Source: Gemmatimonadota bacterium
Lineage (GTDB): Bacteria > Latescibacterota > UBA2968 > GCA-2709665
Assembly (NCBI GenBank): GCA_028873695.1
Contig: JAPPNU010000071.1
Span: forward strand, 62,001-126,000
Direction: 5' to 3'
Length of the DNA stretch: 64,000 bases
This document shows positions 23,408 to 33,413 of the stretch, one piece after another; position 1 is the stretch's first letter; every line of letters begins with the position of its first letter. The position numbers and the translations under genes were made by a program. The notes under the pieces were generated by a model. The model did not search any database and was not told where the DNA came from. It was given only the letters and a program-made list of their open reading frames with translations.

Positions 23408-24858
23408 GTGCGCCGGTTGCACTGCTCATCGATTTCGGAAGTACCTATACCAAACTGAGGGCCGTCGACCTGACCGGCGGTCGACTCCTGGCAGCCAGCC
23501 AGGCGCCGTCCACGGTCGAGACCGACGCAGCGCTGGGATTTTCCGAAGCCCTGGACGCCCTGCACCGGCTCCTGGGTGAAAAGACGCGCTTCCGCTACAG
23601 ACTGGCCTGCAGCAGCGCGGCCGGCGGCCTCCGGCTGATTGCCGTCGGCCTGGTTCGAGAACTGACAGCCGAGGCGGCGCGCCGGGCGGCACTGGGCGCG
23701 GGGGCCGAACTGATCGACACGTTCGCGTATGAACTGACCCGCAAGAACGCCGACAGGATCGTGCGCCTCGAGCCGGATATCATCCTGCTTGCCGGCGGTA
23801 CGGACGGTGGAAACAGCGAGGTTATCGTTGCCAATGCGCGGACGCTGGCAGATCTACCGATCCGCTGTCCGGTCCTGGTCGCAGGAAACCGGTCCGCCTC
23901 CCACAGGATCAATGACTTACTCACGGACGCAGGTAAGCCGGTTCTGGTAACCGAAAACGTAATGCCGTCATACGGCGTGCTGAACGTCGAGCCGGCCCGC
24001 GATAAAATCCGGCGCATCTTCATCAATCGAATCGTCAAAGCAAAGGGGATTGACCGCGCACGGGGCACGTTCGATCTGGTTCTGATGCCCACGCCTGCCG
24101 CCGTCATGGAAGGCGCGCGGCTTCTGGCGGACGGCGACGGTCGGCGTCCCGGGGTAGGAACGCTTGTCGTGGTTGACGTCGGCGGCGCGACGACGGACGT
24201 CCACTCCATTTGCACGGGGGAATCCACACTGGGCAGTGTTTCGGCCGATCCCTTGCCCGAACCCCGCGCAAAGCGGACGGTAGAGGGCGACCTGGGCGTG
24301 CGGCGCAGCGCGACGTCGGTGCTGGAGGCCGCGGGCCTCGAGGCCGTCGCCGCCGACGCCGGTCTGCCCGCCGTCCGGGTGCAATCAAACGTTCGCGCGC
24401 TTGACGCGGGCCAGGCACGGCTGCAGGACGACATCGAAAGCCGGAAGGTCGACCACGCCCTTGCCCGCGCGGCGGTGCGCATTGCCGTTGGCCGGCATAC
24501 CGGTTCGGTCGAAGCCGTCCGTACGGTCAACGGGCCGGCCGTCGTACAGCGCGGCAAGGACCTGTCCGACGTCGACGCCGTCGTGGGTACGGGAGGCGCT
24601 CTGACCGTGTCGGAACACCCTGAAGAAATCCTCGAAATGGCCCTCGCCGATTCCAGTGATCCATTCTCGCTGAATCCGGGAAGGCCGCGGTTGATGCTGG
24701 ATCGAAAGCACGTGCTATACGCCTGCGGGCTCCTGGCTGCCGTCGATCCGGAAGCCGCGCTTACGCTCGCGCTCACACAAATCCGTCCCTTTGTCCGCGA
24801 CTGCGCTTCCCCCGGTAGTGTCGTCGCAGCTGACAACCTGCCGGCGTGCAGGGTCTAA
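23404..24858 (+). CDS. MutL/GlmL-family ASKHA ATPase
   Basis: 484 residues. The N-terminus L-L-I-D-F-G-S-T-Y-T-K is the phosphate-1 loop of the actin/Hsp70-like ATPase fold. P-D-I-I-L-L-A-G-G-T-D-G-G and V-V-V-D-V-G-G-A-T-T-D-V-H are the adenosine and phosphate-2 motifs. MutL genes normally sit between the small and large subunits of glutamate mutase and are thought to reactivate the enzyme. Here the large subunit gene is absent: the next gene is a beta-propeller protein 220 bases on. This agrees with the altered small subunit in suggesting a repurposed pair. Confidence 0.85.
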   Translation: MSAPVALLIDFGSTYTKLRAVDLTGGRLLAASQAPSTVETDAALGFSEALDALHRLLGEKTRFRYRLACSSAAGGLRLIAVGLVRELTAEAARRAALGAGAELIDTFAYELTRKNADRIVRLEPDIILLAGGTDGGNSEVIVANARTLADLPIRCPVLVAGNRSASHRINDLLTDAGKPVLVTENVMPSYGVLNVEPARDKIRRIFINRIVKAKGIDRARGTFDLVLMPTPAAVMEGARLLADGDGRRPGVGTLVVVDVGGATTDVHSICTGESTLGSVSADPLPEPRAKRTVEGDLGVRRSATSVLEAAGLEAVAADAGLPAVRVQSNVRALDAGQARLQDDIESRKVDHALARAAVRIAVGRHTGSVEAVRTVNGPAVVQRGKDLSDVDAVVGTGGALTVSEHPEEILEMALADSSDPFSLNPGRPRLMLDRKHVLYACGLLAAVDPEAALTLALTQIRPFVRDCASPGSVVAADNLPACRV

Positions 24859-25077
24859 CGGGCGGCCGTCCCCGGCCGTTCGCAACCTGCCCCCCGTGTA
24901 CCGCGTCCGGAATCCTTATACCGGCGCCCGAATCTCTGTGCGGGACATCGCGAATCGTCGTCGAAAATCGGTTTTTCTGTCGGTATCCTGATATTATATT
25001 TGGTCGGATCGAACGATCCCGGCCGGCCGGTCGAACCGCTCCGGAATCCCTCACGAAAAACCGACGGAGGCAACCCC

Positions 25078-26937
25078 ATGTCTGATTCCAATACCGAAGC
25101 GATGGGTAACGGCTTCTTTCACCACGGTGTCGCCACGCCGGTCAGCAACCATCGTGGTACAGCCGTTACCGTGGACGGCGAAGGCCGCAACGTGGTCCTG
25201 ATCTGGCTTTACGACCACCGGGGCGGATATGCGCTCCTGATGATCGACGCGGAAACAGGTAAGGCCGACGAATTCCCGATGCCCTTTCCCCCGGGCGGCG
25301 ACTGCCCGTTTGCCGCCATTCTGTCCAGCCGTAACAGATATTACACGCACTTCAACAGCCACTTTGTCGAATTCGACCCCTTGAAGCGCGCATTCACCTT
25401 CTTCCACAAGACCGTGCCGCAGATGGCTATGAGCATGACCGAGGACGACGACGGCCGCATCTGGTCGGGGACGTATCCCAACAGCGCCGTGGCATCCTAT
25501 AACCCCCTCACCGGGGAATTCAGGGACTACGGGAATCTCTACGACCAGAACTGGCGGCAATATCCCCGGGCAATCGCCGCTGACGATTCCGGCTGGATCT
25601 ACTTCGGCATCGGCAGCACGGCCAGTCAGATTATCTCCCTGGACCCGGAAAGCGGAAGGGCGGAACCGCTCCTCGTGGAAGCCGAACGGAGCCAGGCCCA
25701 TGCACCTGTGTACCGTGACCTGAACGGGAAGGTTTACGGGCATACCAGCGGCGGTTCCGAGGACGGATGGATGGAACTCTACCGCGGTACGCGGGCGGAT
25801 ATTGGCAGGATTGGGGACAGACGCGAAAAACCCTTCATTGCCGGCAGCCAGGGACTGTTCCACACCGAATTTCCCGACGGCAAACGAATGGCCGCGTGCA
25901 GCCTCGTCGATCGGACTCTTGCCGTCGAGGATCCCGGAACGGGCGAGACCCGTGAGGTCTCCTTCGAATACACCAGCGAAGGCGCCCACATCATGGGCGT
26001 TGCCACCGCTCCGGACAACACCATCTGCGGCGGCACTGCCTTTCCCATGCACTTTTTCAGCTTCAACCCGGAAACCGACAGCTGGATCAACCGGCCGGCG
26101 CTGGGGCAGTGGAATACCGTCGCCAGGGAAGGCGGCATGTTCTTTGTCGGCGCGTATACACACGGTCTGTTGGAAGAATGGGATCCGGCCGAGCCATGGG
26201 TACCGACCGAGCGTGGCAAGACCGGCTGCAACCCGGAACTGCTATACGAATGCCACGAGGTCATCAACCGCCCTCACATGCTGCTTGCCCATCCAGACGG
26301 AAGAACCGTGGTACTCGCCGGTACCCCGGGATACGGGCTTACCGGCGGCGGGTTGTTAATCTGGGACAGGCAGACCCGTGAGCACACGCTGCTCGAACAT
26401 ACCGATATCCTGCGCGACCAGTCCACCATGAGCCTCGTTCCCCTGCCCAACGACAAGCTTTTCGGGGGTACCACGACCAGCGCCGGTACGGGAGGGGAAC
26501 AGAAGGCCGACGAAGCAGAACTCTATATCATGGACATGGAAACGAGGCGGCTCGATTGGCACGCGGTCGTCTTCCCGGGCGTTCAGGGGTATACCGATAT
26601 GTGTTCCGGGCCGGATGACCTCGTCTACGGCGTCGCCGACCGCAAACGATTCTTCGTCTTTGACCCCGAAAACAGAAGGGTGATTCACGAGCGCGAACTC
26701 GAGTCCGAATTCGGGCCCACGACGTCTCAGCAGGGTCCAAGGGTCTTTGTTACCGCGCCGGACGGCGCCATCTACATCCTCTTCAGGAAGGGTGTTGCCA
26801 TCGTGGAATCCGACACACACCAAATACGGATGCTGGCTGAATCGCCCGTACCGGTAGGACCGGGCGGCGACATCCTGGACGGCCGGATTTACTTCGGCAG
26901 CGGGTCCCACCTCTACAGCTATCAAGTATCTGAATAG
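25078..26937 (+). CDS. Beta-propeller protein of unknown function
   Basis: 619 residues made of repeated short strands with motifs such as D-D-D-G-R-I-W-S-G-T, D-D-S-G-W-I-Y-F-G-I-G, T-A-P-D-N-T-I-C-G-G-T and A-P-D-G-A-I-Y-I-L-F, typical of YncE/SMP-30-like propellers. No signal peptide is visible. The ATG at 25078 follows GGAGG; the frame opens at 25000. It may be a lactonase-like or ligand-binding protein. The gene is convergent with the LysA-like gene, and the two ends overlap by about 16 bases (26922-26937). Confidence 0.7.
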   Translation: MSDSNTEAMGNGFFHHGVATPVSNHRGTAVTVDGEGRNVVLIWLYDHRGGYALLMIDAETGKADEFPMPFPPGGDCPFAAILSSRNRYYTHFNSHFVEFDPLKRAFTFFHKTVPQMAMSMTEDDDGRIWSGTYPNSAVASYNPLTGEFRDYGNLYDQNWRQYPRAIAADDSGWIYFGIGSTASQIISLDPESGRAEPLLVEAERSQAHAPVYRDLNGKVYGHTSGGSEDGWMELYRGTRADIGRIGDRREKPFIAGSQGLFHTEFPDGKRMAACSLVDRTLAVEDPGTGETREVSFEYTSEGAHIMGVATAPDNTICGGTAFPMHFFSFNPETDSWINRPALGQWNTVAREGGMFFVGAYTHGLLEEWDPAEPWVPTERGKTGCNPELLYECHEVINRPHMLLAHPDGRTVVLAGTPGYGLTGGGLLIWDRQTREHTLLEHTDILRDQSTMSLVPLPNDKLFGGTTTSAGTGGEQKADEAELYIMDMETRRLDWHAVVFPGVQGYTDMCSGPDDLVYGVADRKRFFVFDPENRRVIHERELESEFGPTTSQQGPRVFVTAPDGAIYILFRKGVAIVESDTHQIRMLAESPVPVGPGGDILDGRIYFGSGSHLYSYQVSE

Positions 26938-28220
26938 GACGAGTTTGAACCGGTATCAAGGAAGTCCGGAATCACCTCGTTTGCCGTAACCTGGTCCAGT
27001 GTCTGCCGTTTACGGATCAGGTGCAGCGTGCCATCGGGGGCCTGCAGCACCTCGGCGGCCTCGGGAAACGAGTTATAGTTCTTCGATGCCATGCCTGAAC
27101 AGTACGCGCCGGACCCGCCCACCGCCAGCAGATCGCCCATCCTCGCCTCGGCAAGAAGCCGGGGCTGCAATCCTTCCGGATCTCCCGGCGCCGGTGTCAG
27201 TACGTCCCCGCTTTCACAACAGTGGCCGGCAATCAGGTATTCCTTCAGCTTCCGTGTCTCGGGCTGCGCGGGCACGGTCACGATGGGGTGCTGTGCGCCA
27301 TAGAGGCTGATGCGCAACAGCTCGGTCATTCCCGCGTCCGCTTTCAGGAAGTCGTAACCGTTCCTGCCGGTATCGACGCAATCGATAACCGAACAGATCA
27401 GCGCCCCCGCGTTGGCCACCAGAAAGGTGCCCGGTTCGACCTCCAGCCTCAGCCTGCGCCCATGTTCGGTCCGAAAGGCCCGGAACGCTTCAATTACATG
27501 CATTCCGATCCGATTCAGGTCGGTAGACGCCTCCCCTGCCATACGCCCTACCTTGAACCCGCCCCCGAGGCTCAGCACCTCCACCTCCGGCAGTTGCGCA
27601 GCGATGCGCAGGGAAATCATCGCGCAGTGCTCCCAGACCTCGGGATCGCTGCCCGAACCGATGTGGGTATGCATGCTCGAAATCTTCAGATTGCGGGTAC
27701 CGGCAATGGCGAGTACCTCGTCCAGATATTCGTGCCAGATCCCGAAACTGGCGGATGGGCCACCCACGTTGGTCCTTTTGCTGTGCCCCGATCCAAGACC
27801 GGGGTTGATACGCACAGTTACGGAATGGCCCGGAAACAGGTCGCCGTAGTGCCTCAGTTGCTGCAGCGAACAGGCATTGAATAAGACTCCCTGTCTCACA
27901 AGGGAGTCCAGATCAGGGGGCGTACGCTGTGCGGTGAGCTGGATCTGATCCGGAGATACGCCGGCCCGGATGGCGCGTTCCACTTCGTATCCGCTGCTGG
28001 CGTCGATGTGCATGCCCACCCGGTTCAGGATTCTCACGACCGCCGCCGTGGGCAAGGCTTTCATCGCGTATCGGGCGGTCAATCCGTACGCGTTCGGGAA
28101 ATCCAGGACCTCCCGCGCACGAGCCTCCAGCGTTTCCTGGTCGTAGACGAAAACAGGCGTGCCAAACCGGCGCCGGATCTCCCGGATTTTCTCCTCGGTC
28201 AGGAACGCAAGCTGTTCCAT
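26922..28220 (-). CDS. Diaminopimelate/ornithine-type PLP decarboxylase (LysA-like)
   Basis: 432 residues of the fold-type III decarboxylase family. The cofactor lysine is in A-R-Y-A-M-K-A, the phosphate loop in L-S-L-G-G-G-F, and the active-site Cys in H-C-C-E-S-G-D-V-L; E-P-G-T-F-L-V, G-A-Y-C and N-Y-N-S are further landmarks. The family makes L-lysine from meso-diaminopimelate in the cytoplasm, but close relatives act on carboxynorspermidine or other amino acids, so the substrate is open. It is transcribed divergently from lptD, with tRNA-Leu and its terminator in between. Confidence 0.75.
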   Translation of the reverse strand: MEQLAFLTEEKIREIRRRFGTPVFVYDQETLEARAREVLDFPNAYGLTARYAMKALPTAAVVRILNRVGMHIDASSGYEVERAIRAGVSPDQIQLTAQRTPPDLDSLVRQGVLFNACSLQQLRHYGDLFPGHSVTVRINPGLGSGHSKRTNVGGPSASFGIWHEYLDEVLAIAGTRNLKISSMHTHIGSGSDPEVWEHCAMISLRIAAQLPEVEVLSLGGGFKVGRMAGEASTDLNRIGMHVIEAFRAFRTEHGRRLRLEVEPGTFLVANAGALICSVIDCVDTGRNGYDFLKADAGMTELLRISLYGAQHPIVTVPAQPETRKLKEYLIAGHCCESGDVLTPAPGDPEGLQPRLLAEARMGDLLAVGGSGAYCSGMASKNYNSFPEAAEVLQAPDGTLHLIRKRQTLDQVTANEVIPDFLDTGSNSSYSDT

Positions 28221-28337
28221 GGTCCCTCCATGGGGTTCATGTTTTCAGAATTCGGCTTGACTCACTTTCCGAAAAACGGAATATTCATTACGCAATCCAG
28301 CACCGGCAGCGCCGTCTGTTTCCTGTACAAAGGAAAA

Positions 28338-28368
28338 GCCGTGCGCCGGAAACACAGCAGCGCACGGC
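28338..28368 (-). terminator. Intrinsic terminator of tRNA-Leu
   Basis: GCCGTGCGC (28338-28346) and GCGCACGGC (28360-28368) form a nine-base-pair stem. On the minus strand the stem is followed by TTTTCCTTT. It begins about 36 bases after the 3' end of the tRNA and so ends its transcript before the LysA-like gene. Confidence 0.75.
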
Positions 28369-28403
28369 GCGGATTTTCGGAGCCCGCCGTCCGGCTTCAA
28401 CAC

Positions 28404-28489
28404 TGGTGCGGAAGGGGGGATTCGAACCCCCACGGGCAATGCCCACCAGATCCTAAATCTGACGTGTCTGCCAATTCCACCACTTCCGC
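28404..28489 (-). tRNA. tRNA-Leu, anticodon TAG
   Basis: Read on the minus strand, acceptor arms GCGGAAG and CTTCCGC pair, followed by A and an encoded CCA (28404-28406). The anticodon stem CAGAT/ATCTG holds loop TTTAGGA with anticodon TAG, and the T arm contains GGTTCGAATCC. The long variable arm (GGTGGGCATTGCCCGT region) is that of a class II leucine tRNA. Confidence 0.95.
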
Positions 28490-28783
28490 AATAATGGTAA
28501 TGAGTTAAAAGTTCAGGAGCCTCTTACGTCCGTGTCGGATCGGACTCGCGAAACATTTCAGGAATAAAGCCTAAAATAACGCGAAAATTACGGAAAAGTC
28601 AACTGCAAATGTCCCTTGCGGAACGCTGGAGAATGCTCGGGAGGCGCGGTACGAATCGTGACATCGACGACAGTTCGTCGCGGCGAAAAACGGACGTGAG
28701 ACAAGCCTTCCGCCGATAGACAGGCGTTGTACACGCCGGGATTTCTCACGGCCATTCATGAAAACGGACGGCGGCCCCGGAAT

Positions 28784-31156
28784 ATGCGCTCGATACACCC
28801 AAAGCCGGCAACTGCGATCTTGAAGGCGTACCGCCGGGTTTCCGGCCCGCTCTCTTTCCTGTTGCTGTTCCCGGTCAATACGGTTCTGGCGCAGATGGAG
28901 CCCGGGCCGCGTACCGTCCCACCGGACACGTCGGCCCGGGACACCCTGCTCTACGAATATGCGGCCGACCGGGTCGAGGATGATATCGCAGCAGGACGCG
29001 TCGTCTTCACGGGTAACGTCGTCCTCAAATATCAGGACGTAGAGCTGCGCGCCGGACGAATCGTCCTCCACCGGATGGCGAAGCGACTGGAGGCCGAGGG
29101 GCTGCCGGATTCCACCGGAAGGAAGACCATTGGAGTGCCCGAGTTCGTTCGCGGTATGGAGCGATTCACCGGCTCGTCAATGGTTTACAACATGGAGACG
29201 GGGCGCGGCCGCGTGAAGGGTGGCCGAGCGCGTCACGGCAGGCGCTATTACAGGGGCGAGCAGATCCTGCTGGATCGGCAGCGTGAACTTCACGCCCTTG
29301 CGATATCCATGTCGTCGTGCGACAGGGACCACACCCATTACGACTTTGTGTGCCGCGCGCTGAAGGTGGTTCAGGACGACAAGGCCATCGCACGGTCCGT
29401 TACGTTTCGAGTGGGTCCCGTCCCGGTGATGTGGCTCCCGTTCTACGTGTTTCCGCTCACGCAAGGCAGGCGCTCCGGCATTCTTACGCCGCGGATCGGC
29501 AGCAATAGCCGCGACGGCATCAACATGAGCAACATCGGTTATTATTGGGCGCCCAGCGACTACTGGGACGTCACGTTGAAGACGTCCCTGAGGGAGCGCA
29601 ATGGTTTTCTCATTGACGCGGGGTTCGACTACGCGGTAAGAAGACGACTCAGCGGATATATGAACCTGTCCTTTGAACGCGGTCGACAGGCGTCCGGCGA
29701 TTCACGCCGCGACTGGCGTTTGAACTTCCACCACCAGCACCGGCTGAACCCGACGCTCAATATGAGGGCAAGGGGGGATTTCACGAACAGTTCCAACTTC
29801 GACCTTCACAATTCCAGCACCCTCTATCGGTACCTGAACCGGCAACTCCGGTCGTCTTTTTCCCTGGACAAGCGCTGGACGGAAGCCCGGCGAAGCATGG
29901 ACATCAACCTCAACTACTACAGGGACCTCGATCAGAACCAGAACCGGTTTCAGGGCTTCCCGCGCCTCTCGTTCCGCCAGGGCAGGCGGCGCATTTTCGG
30001 TCAGCCGGAATCAAACCGGGACGCCCTCTGGTATCACGCCTTTTATTACGACGCCTCCGGCGGCCTGACGAATGCCTTTACGCGCAACGAGGACGGGGAC
30101 GACAACACCCACAATCTATCGCTCAACGCCAGGTTGGGGGCGACCAGCCAGCACAAGGCCTTCGGATGGCTGGATCTCACGCAACGGTTCAACGTCAGTC
30201 AGAACTCCTCGCGCCCGAACGCGGACACACGGACGCGCCGGGAGTCCTATAACGCCAGTCTGGCCGCAGGCACCGCGCTCTACGGTATCTTTAAGCCCCA
30301 GATCGGACGGCTGAGAGGAATCCGCCACCGGTTACAGCCCCAGTTCGACTTCAGGTATTACCAGACCGCAAGGGTCGATGGCGCAACCCTGGGCTTCCAC
30401 GGCCGCCGGGACTGGAACGACGCCAGGCGCACGCTTAACATGCGGCTCAACAACACGGTCGAAATCAAGACCGAGACGGACGGCAAAGTGCGGCGATCCA
30501 CTCTCGCTACGGCCAGCTTCTCTACCGGATACGATTTCGACGCCAACCCGATGCGGCGGTGGCGAGACCTGCGCACTTCAGCATCGATCAAGCCCGCCCG
30601 TCGGATCGACGTTCGCCTCAATATGTCGCACTCGTTCTACGACGCGTCGGGACGTCCGGACCTGTATCACCCGCGCCTGCGCACCCTCAGCGTCAACACC
30701 AGCCTACGCTTCAGCGGACGAACCGATCGGGGATCGGAACCAATCCGAAACGACAGATCCATGCTGCCCGTCTCAGGGACCGGGTTCAACTTTGAAGACG
30801 ACATCTACCGTGACTTTGGAGATGCCACCCAGCCGTGGCATTTCAACGTGGGACATTATTTCAGCTATCGGGAGTCATTCGCCGCGGGCTTCGGATCATC
30901 GAAGCGCTCGTGGGTAAAGGCGGACCTCGCATTGAATCCCACGCGCGCCTGGCGCTTCAACTATTCGGTCAACTTCGACCTGATCGAAACCCGGCTGATC
31001 TCCCAGACGATCTACGTTTACAGGGACCTGCACTGCTGGCAGGCCACGTTCAGCTGGTATCCAACCGGATTCAACAAGGGCTTCCATTTCAAGCTCAATA
31101 TCAAGGACTTTCCCCAGATAAAGGTCGAACATCGCCGGGGAGGTTACGGGCTGTGA
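28784..31156 (+). CDS. lptD: LPS assembly protein LptD (OstA/Imp)
   Basis: 790 residues. A signal peptide (S-F-L-L-L-F-P-V-N-T-V-L-A) precedes an N-terminal OstA-like domain (R-V-V-F-T-G-N-V-V-L-K-Y-Q-D-V-E-L-R-A), and a large C-terminal beta-barrel follows with many alternating strands (P-F-Y-V-F-P-L-T-Q-G-R-R-S-G-I-L-T-P). LptD places lipopolysaccharide in the outer leaflet, so this indicates a diderm envelope. The cysteines that form LptD disulfides in proteobacteria are not obviously conserved. The frame opens at 28727, but the ATG at 28784 gives the natural signal sequence. Confidence 0.88.
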   Translation: MRSIHPKPATAILKAYRRVSGPLSFLLLFPVNTVLAQMEPGPRTVPPDTSARDTLLYEYAADRVEDDIAAGRVVFTGNVVLKYQDVELRAGRIVLHRMAKRLEAEGLPDSTGRKTIGVPEFVRGMERFTGSSMVYNMETGRGRVKGGRARHGRRYYRGEQILLDRQRELHALAISMSSCDRDHTHYDFVCRALKVVQDDKAIARSVTFRVGPVPVMWLPFYVFPLTQGRRSGILTPRIGSNSRDGINMSNIGYYWAPSDYWDVTLKTSLRERNGFLIDAGFDYAVRRRLSGYMNLSFERGRQASGDSRRDWRLNFHHQHRLNPTLNMRARGDFTNSSNFDLHNSSTLYRYLNRQLRSSFSLDKRWTEARRSMDINLNYYRDLDQNQNRFQGFPRLSFRQGRRRIFGQPESNRDALWYHAFYYDASGGLTNAFTRNEDGDDNTHNLSLNARLGATSQHKAFGWLDLTQRFNVSQNSSRPNADTRTRRESYNASLAAGTALYGIFKPQIGRLRGIRHRLQPQFDFRYYQTARVDGATLGFHGRRDWNDARRTLNMRLNNTVEIKTETDGKVRRSTLATASFSTGYDFDANPMRRWRDLRTSASIKPARRIDVRLNMSHSFYDASGRPDLYHPRLRTLSVNTSLRFSGRTDRGSEPIRNDRSMLPVSGTGFNFEDDIYRDFGDATQPWHFNVGHYFSYRESFAAGFGSSKRSWVKADLALNPTRAWRFNYSVNFDLIETRLISQTIYVYRDLHCWQATFSWYPTGFNKGFHFKLNIKDFPQIKVEHRRGGYGL

Positions 31157-31367
31157 GCGCCGCCCCGAAGAGACGGTGTCCTGTTGCTCAGTTCCGGTGT
31201 CGTATCGCCGGTTTCGCGGCCCGTTGTTTCGCTTGCCCCGACCTCGTGAATCGGCTAAATTACAGACCGGCATGGTGTATTGCGCCTGTTGCCGGATATC
31301 TCCACCGCAACCCGCCATTTTGGCGGCGTTCATTTTAAGACGGCTTCTTAGTATTCCAGGATCCAGG

Positions 31368-31805
31368 GTGCGTGCGCTTGTACAACGGGTCAGCCGTTCC
31401 GCCGTGTTCATCAACGGGGAACTTACCGCCGAAATCGGCCGGGGGATGCTTATCCTTCTGGGCGTCGGCCGGCGGGACACACCCGATACCATTCAGTACG
31501 TGGCCGGCAAATGCATCCACCTGCGGATATTTGAAGACGAACAGGGCAAGATGAACCGTTCCCTTGCTGAAACCGGGGGGCAGGTTCTGGTTGTCTCGCA
31601 ATTCACGCTCTATGGCGATACCCGGAAGGGCCGCCGTCCCGGCTATTCGGGCGCAGCGCCACCCGAGACGGCCGAGGCGTACTATAACGCGTTCGTGGAT
31701 GCGTTGCGATGCCAGGGTGTGTCCGTGCGGACGGGGCGGTTCGGCGCTGATATGCAGGTTGAGATACACAACGACGGCCCCGTTACCCTGATGGTTGAAT
31801 CCTAG
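31368..31805 (+). CDS. dtd: D-aminoacyl-tRNA deacylase
   Basis: 145 residues, the normal length. The N-terminus V-R-A-L-V-Q-R-V-S-R-S-A-V is family-typical, as are S-Q-F-T-L-Y-G-D-T-R-K-G-R-R-P in the centre and N-D-G-P-V-T near the end, which holds the Gly-cisPro chiral-proofreading motif. The enzyme hydrolyses D-amino acids from tRNA in the cytoplasm. I selected the GTG at 31368 because the upstream extension to 31176 is not part of the family. The maf gene follows after about 45 bases. Confidence 0.92.
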   Translation: MRALVQRVSRSAVFINGELTAEIGRGMLILLGVGRRDTPDTIQYVAGKCIHLRIFEDEQGKMNRSLAETGGQVLVVSQFTLYGDTRKGRRPGYSGAAPPETAEAYYNAFVDALRCQGVSVRTGRFGADMQVEIHNDGPVTLMVES

Positions 31806-31850
31806 TACCAGCGCCGCCGCGCAGCCGCATCAGGCAACGCCTTTCCCGCC

Positions 31851-32456
31851 ATGAAAAAACTCATCCTGGCCTCTGCATCACCGAGGCGGTCCGACCTCTT
31901 GCGCCTGCTCGGACTGTCCTTCGACGTTGTACCGAGCCATGTTTCGGAAAGCCTGGACAGATCGACTCCACCCGCAGACTACGTGCAGGAAATCTCCGGC
32001 CGAAAGGCGCGGGCGGTTGCCGCGAGGTACAACGGGGAAATCGTAATTGGCGCGGATACCGTGGTCGTGCTGGGCGGCGATATTCTGGAAAAGCCGGCCG
32101 GTGAAGACGAGGCAATTCGCATGCTGAGCAGACTCTCGGGAAAGACGCACCGCGTGTATACCGGCCTGACATTGATCGACTCCGGGACCGGGCGCTCGCT
32201 TCGGGACGTGGCGGTGACCACCGTCGCCATGAGACCGCTCTCGCCGCAGGAAATTCAACTCTACGTCCAGTCAGGCGAACCGATGGACAAGGCGGGCGCA
32301 TATGCGGTTCAGGGCAGGGCGGCCGCGTTCGTCCAGTCCATCTCGGGATGTTTCTACAACGTTGTCGGGTTGCCGATTTCGCTATTCTGCACACTTCTCG
32401 AACGCCTGGCGGGCCAGTCGTCGCTGATGTACGCCGCCGGGCATTGCAAGGACTGA
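31851..32456 (+). CDS. maf: Maf-family nucleotide pyrophosphatase
   Basis: 201 residues with the full Maf signature: L-I-L-A-S-A-S-P-R-R near the start, V-I-G-A-D-T-V-V in the middle, K-P-A-G-E-D-E-A and G-A-Y-A-V-Q-G near the end. Maf proteins hydrolyse dTTP/UTP or modified nucleotides and are linked to septum formation. It sits between dtd and the RodZ-like gene, probably in one transcription unit. Confidence 0.92.
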   Translation: MKKLILASASPRRSDLLRLLGLSFDVVPSHVSESLDRSTPPADYVQEISGRKARAVAARYNGEIVIGADTVVVLGGDILEKPAGEDEAIRMLSRLSGKTHRVYTGLTLIDSGTGRSLRDVAVTTVAMRPLSPQEIQLYVQSGEPMDKAGAYAVQGRAAAFVQSISGCFYNVVGLPISLFCTLLERLAGQSSLMYAAGHCKD

Positions 32457-32471
32457 TTCCGGAGCCCCTTA

Positions 32472-33407
32472 ATGCGGGAATTCGCATCAGAGTTACGGGC
32501 ACAACGCGAATCCAGCGGAATGTCCCTCGAAGAATTATTCGAACGGACGCGGATCAACCCCGAGTATCTCCGCGCGATTGAGTCCGGCAACTACGACGTC
32601 CTTCCGGAAATCTACGTCCGCCTCTTTATCAAGAAATACGCGCAGGAAGTCGGCCTGGACGTCGAGGAGACGCTGGCCGGCTATGAAAGAGCAAGACCGG
32701 TCACTGTGTCCGCTCAACGGGTTCCGAGCAGGGCGCAGGAACGTTCGCTGCCAATGGGCCGCATCCTGGGGATTCTTTGCGTACTGGCGCTTGTTGCCGT
32801 TATTGCGGGGGTGTTCCTGCGGCGTGACCCGGCGTCTGTGGCGCCCGTATCGACGGAGGCGCCGGCGACTGAATACGCAGCGCAATCGGCGGATTCCGGT
32901 CCGCAGCCTTCCCCGGCGCCGGATCCCGAGGTCCCTCCTGCTGCAATCGACGACTCCTTAGAGGCAGCAACTGACGCATCCGAAGGCCCCCGCGAGGCAG
33001 CGGCCGCGGACTTCCCGCGTATAGGGTCCCGCGATCCGGACAGCGCCGTGGACACGGCGCGGGCAGAGCGGGTGGTGTCGGCCTATTCGCTTCCGCAGCA
33101 GTACTCGGGCATTTGGGAAGACGAGATCGTCCTGCGTATCGATGCGCTGATGGACACCCGTGTTCGCGTATTCAGCGACGGTGACTCCACCTTCAATAGC
33201 CGCCTGCTTTCCGGCACACAGCGGAACTGGACCGCCCTGGACAGGTTCCGCGTGGAAATCGAAAATCCCGCCGCAGTCTCCATGTTCCTGCAGGACAAGC
33301 CTGTTTCCCTATCTACAAGACACGGCCGGAGACTCCGACTGTTCATCTCCAGATCCACTGTCTGGGTTGAAGAGATTGAATCCGAAACGCCGCCACCCGT
33401 ACGTTGA
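32472..33407 (+). CDS. RodZ-like helix-turn-helix membrane protein
   Basis: 311 residues. The N-terminus (1-75) is a Cro/XRE-type helix-turn-helix (S-G-M-S-L-E-E-L-F-E-R-T-R-I-N, then Y-L-R-A-I-E-S-G-N-Y). One membrane helix lies near residues 97-115, followed by a Pro/Ala/Glu-rich linker and a C-terminal DUF4115-like beta domain. RodZ links MreB to cell-wall synthesis and shape. The domain order is that of RodZ, but the C-terminus is divergent, so I leave the gene unnamed. Confidence 0.8.
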   Translation: MREFASELRAQRESSGMSLEELFERTRINPEYLRAIESGNYDVLPEIYVRLFIKKYAQEVGLDVEETLAGYERARPVTVSAQRVPSRAQERSLPMGRILGILCVLALVAVIAGVFLRRDPASVAPVSTEAPATEYAAQSADSGPQPSPAPDPEVPPAAIDDSLEAATDASEGPREAAAADFPRIGSRDPDSAVDTARAERVVSAYSLPQQYSGIWEDEIVLRIDALMDTRVRVFSDGDSTFNSRLLSGTQRNWTALDRFRVEIENPAAVSMFLQDKPVSLSTRHGRRLRLFISRSTVWVEEIESETPPPVR

Positions 33408-33413
33408 TCCGCA

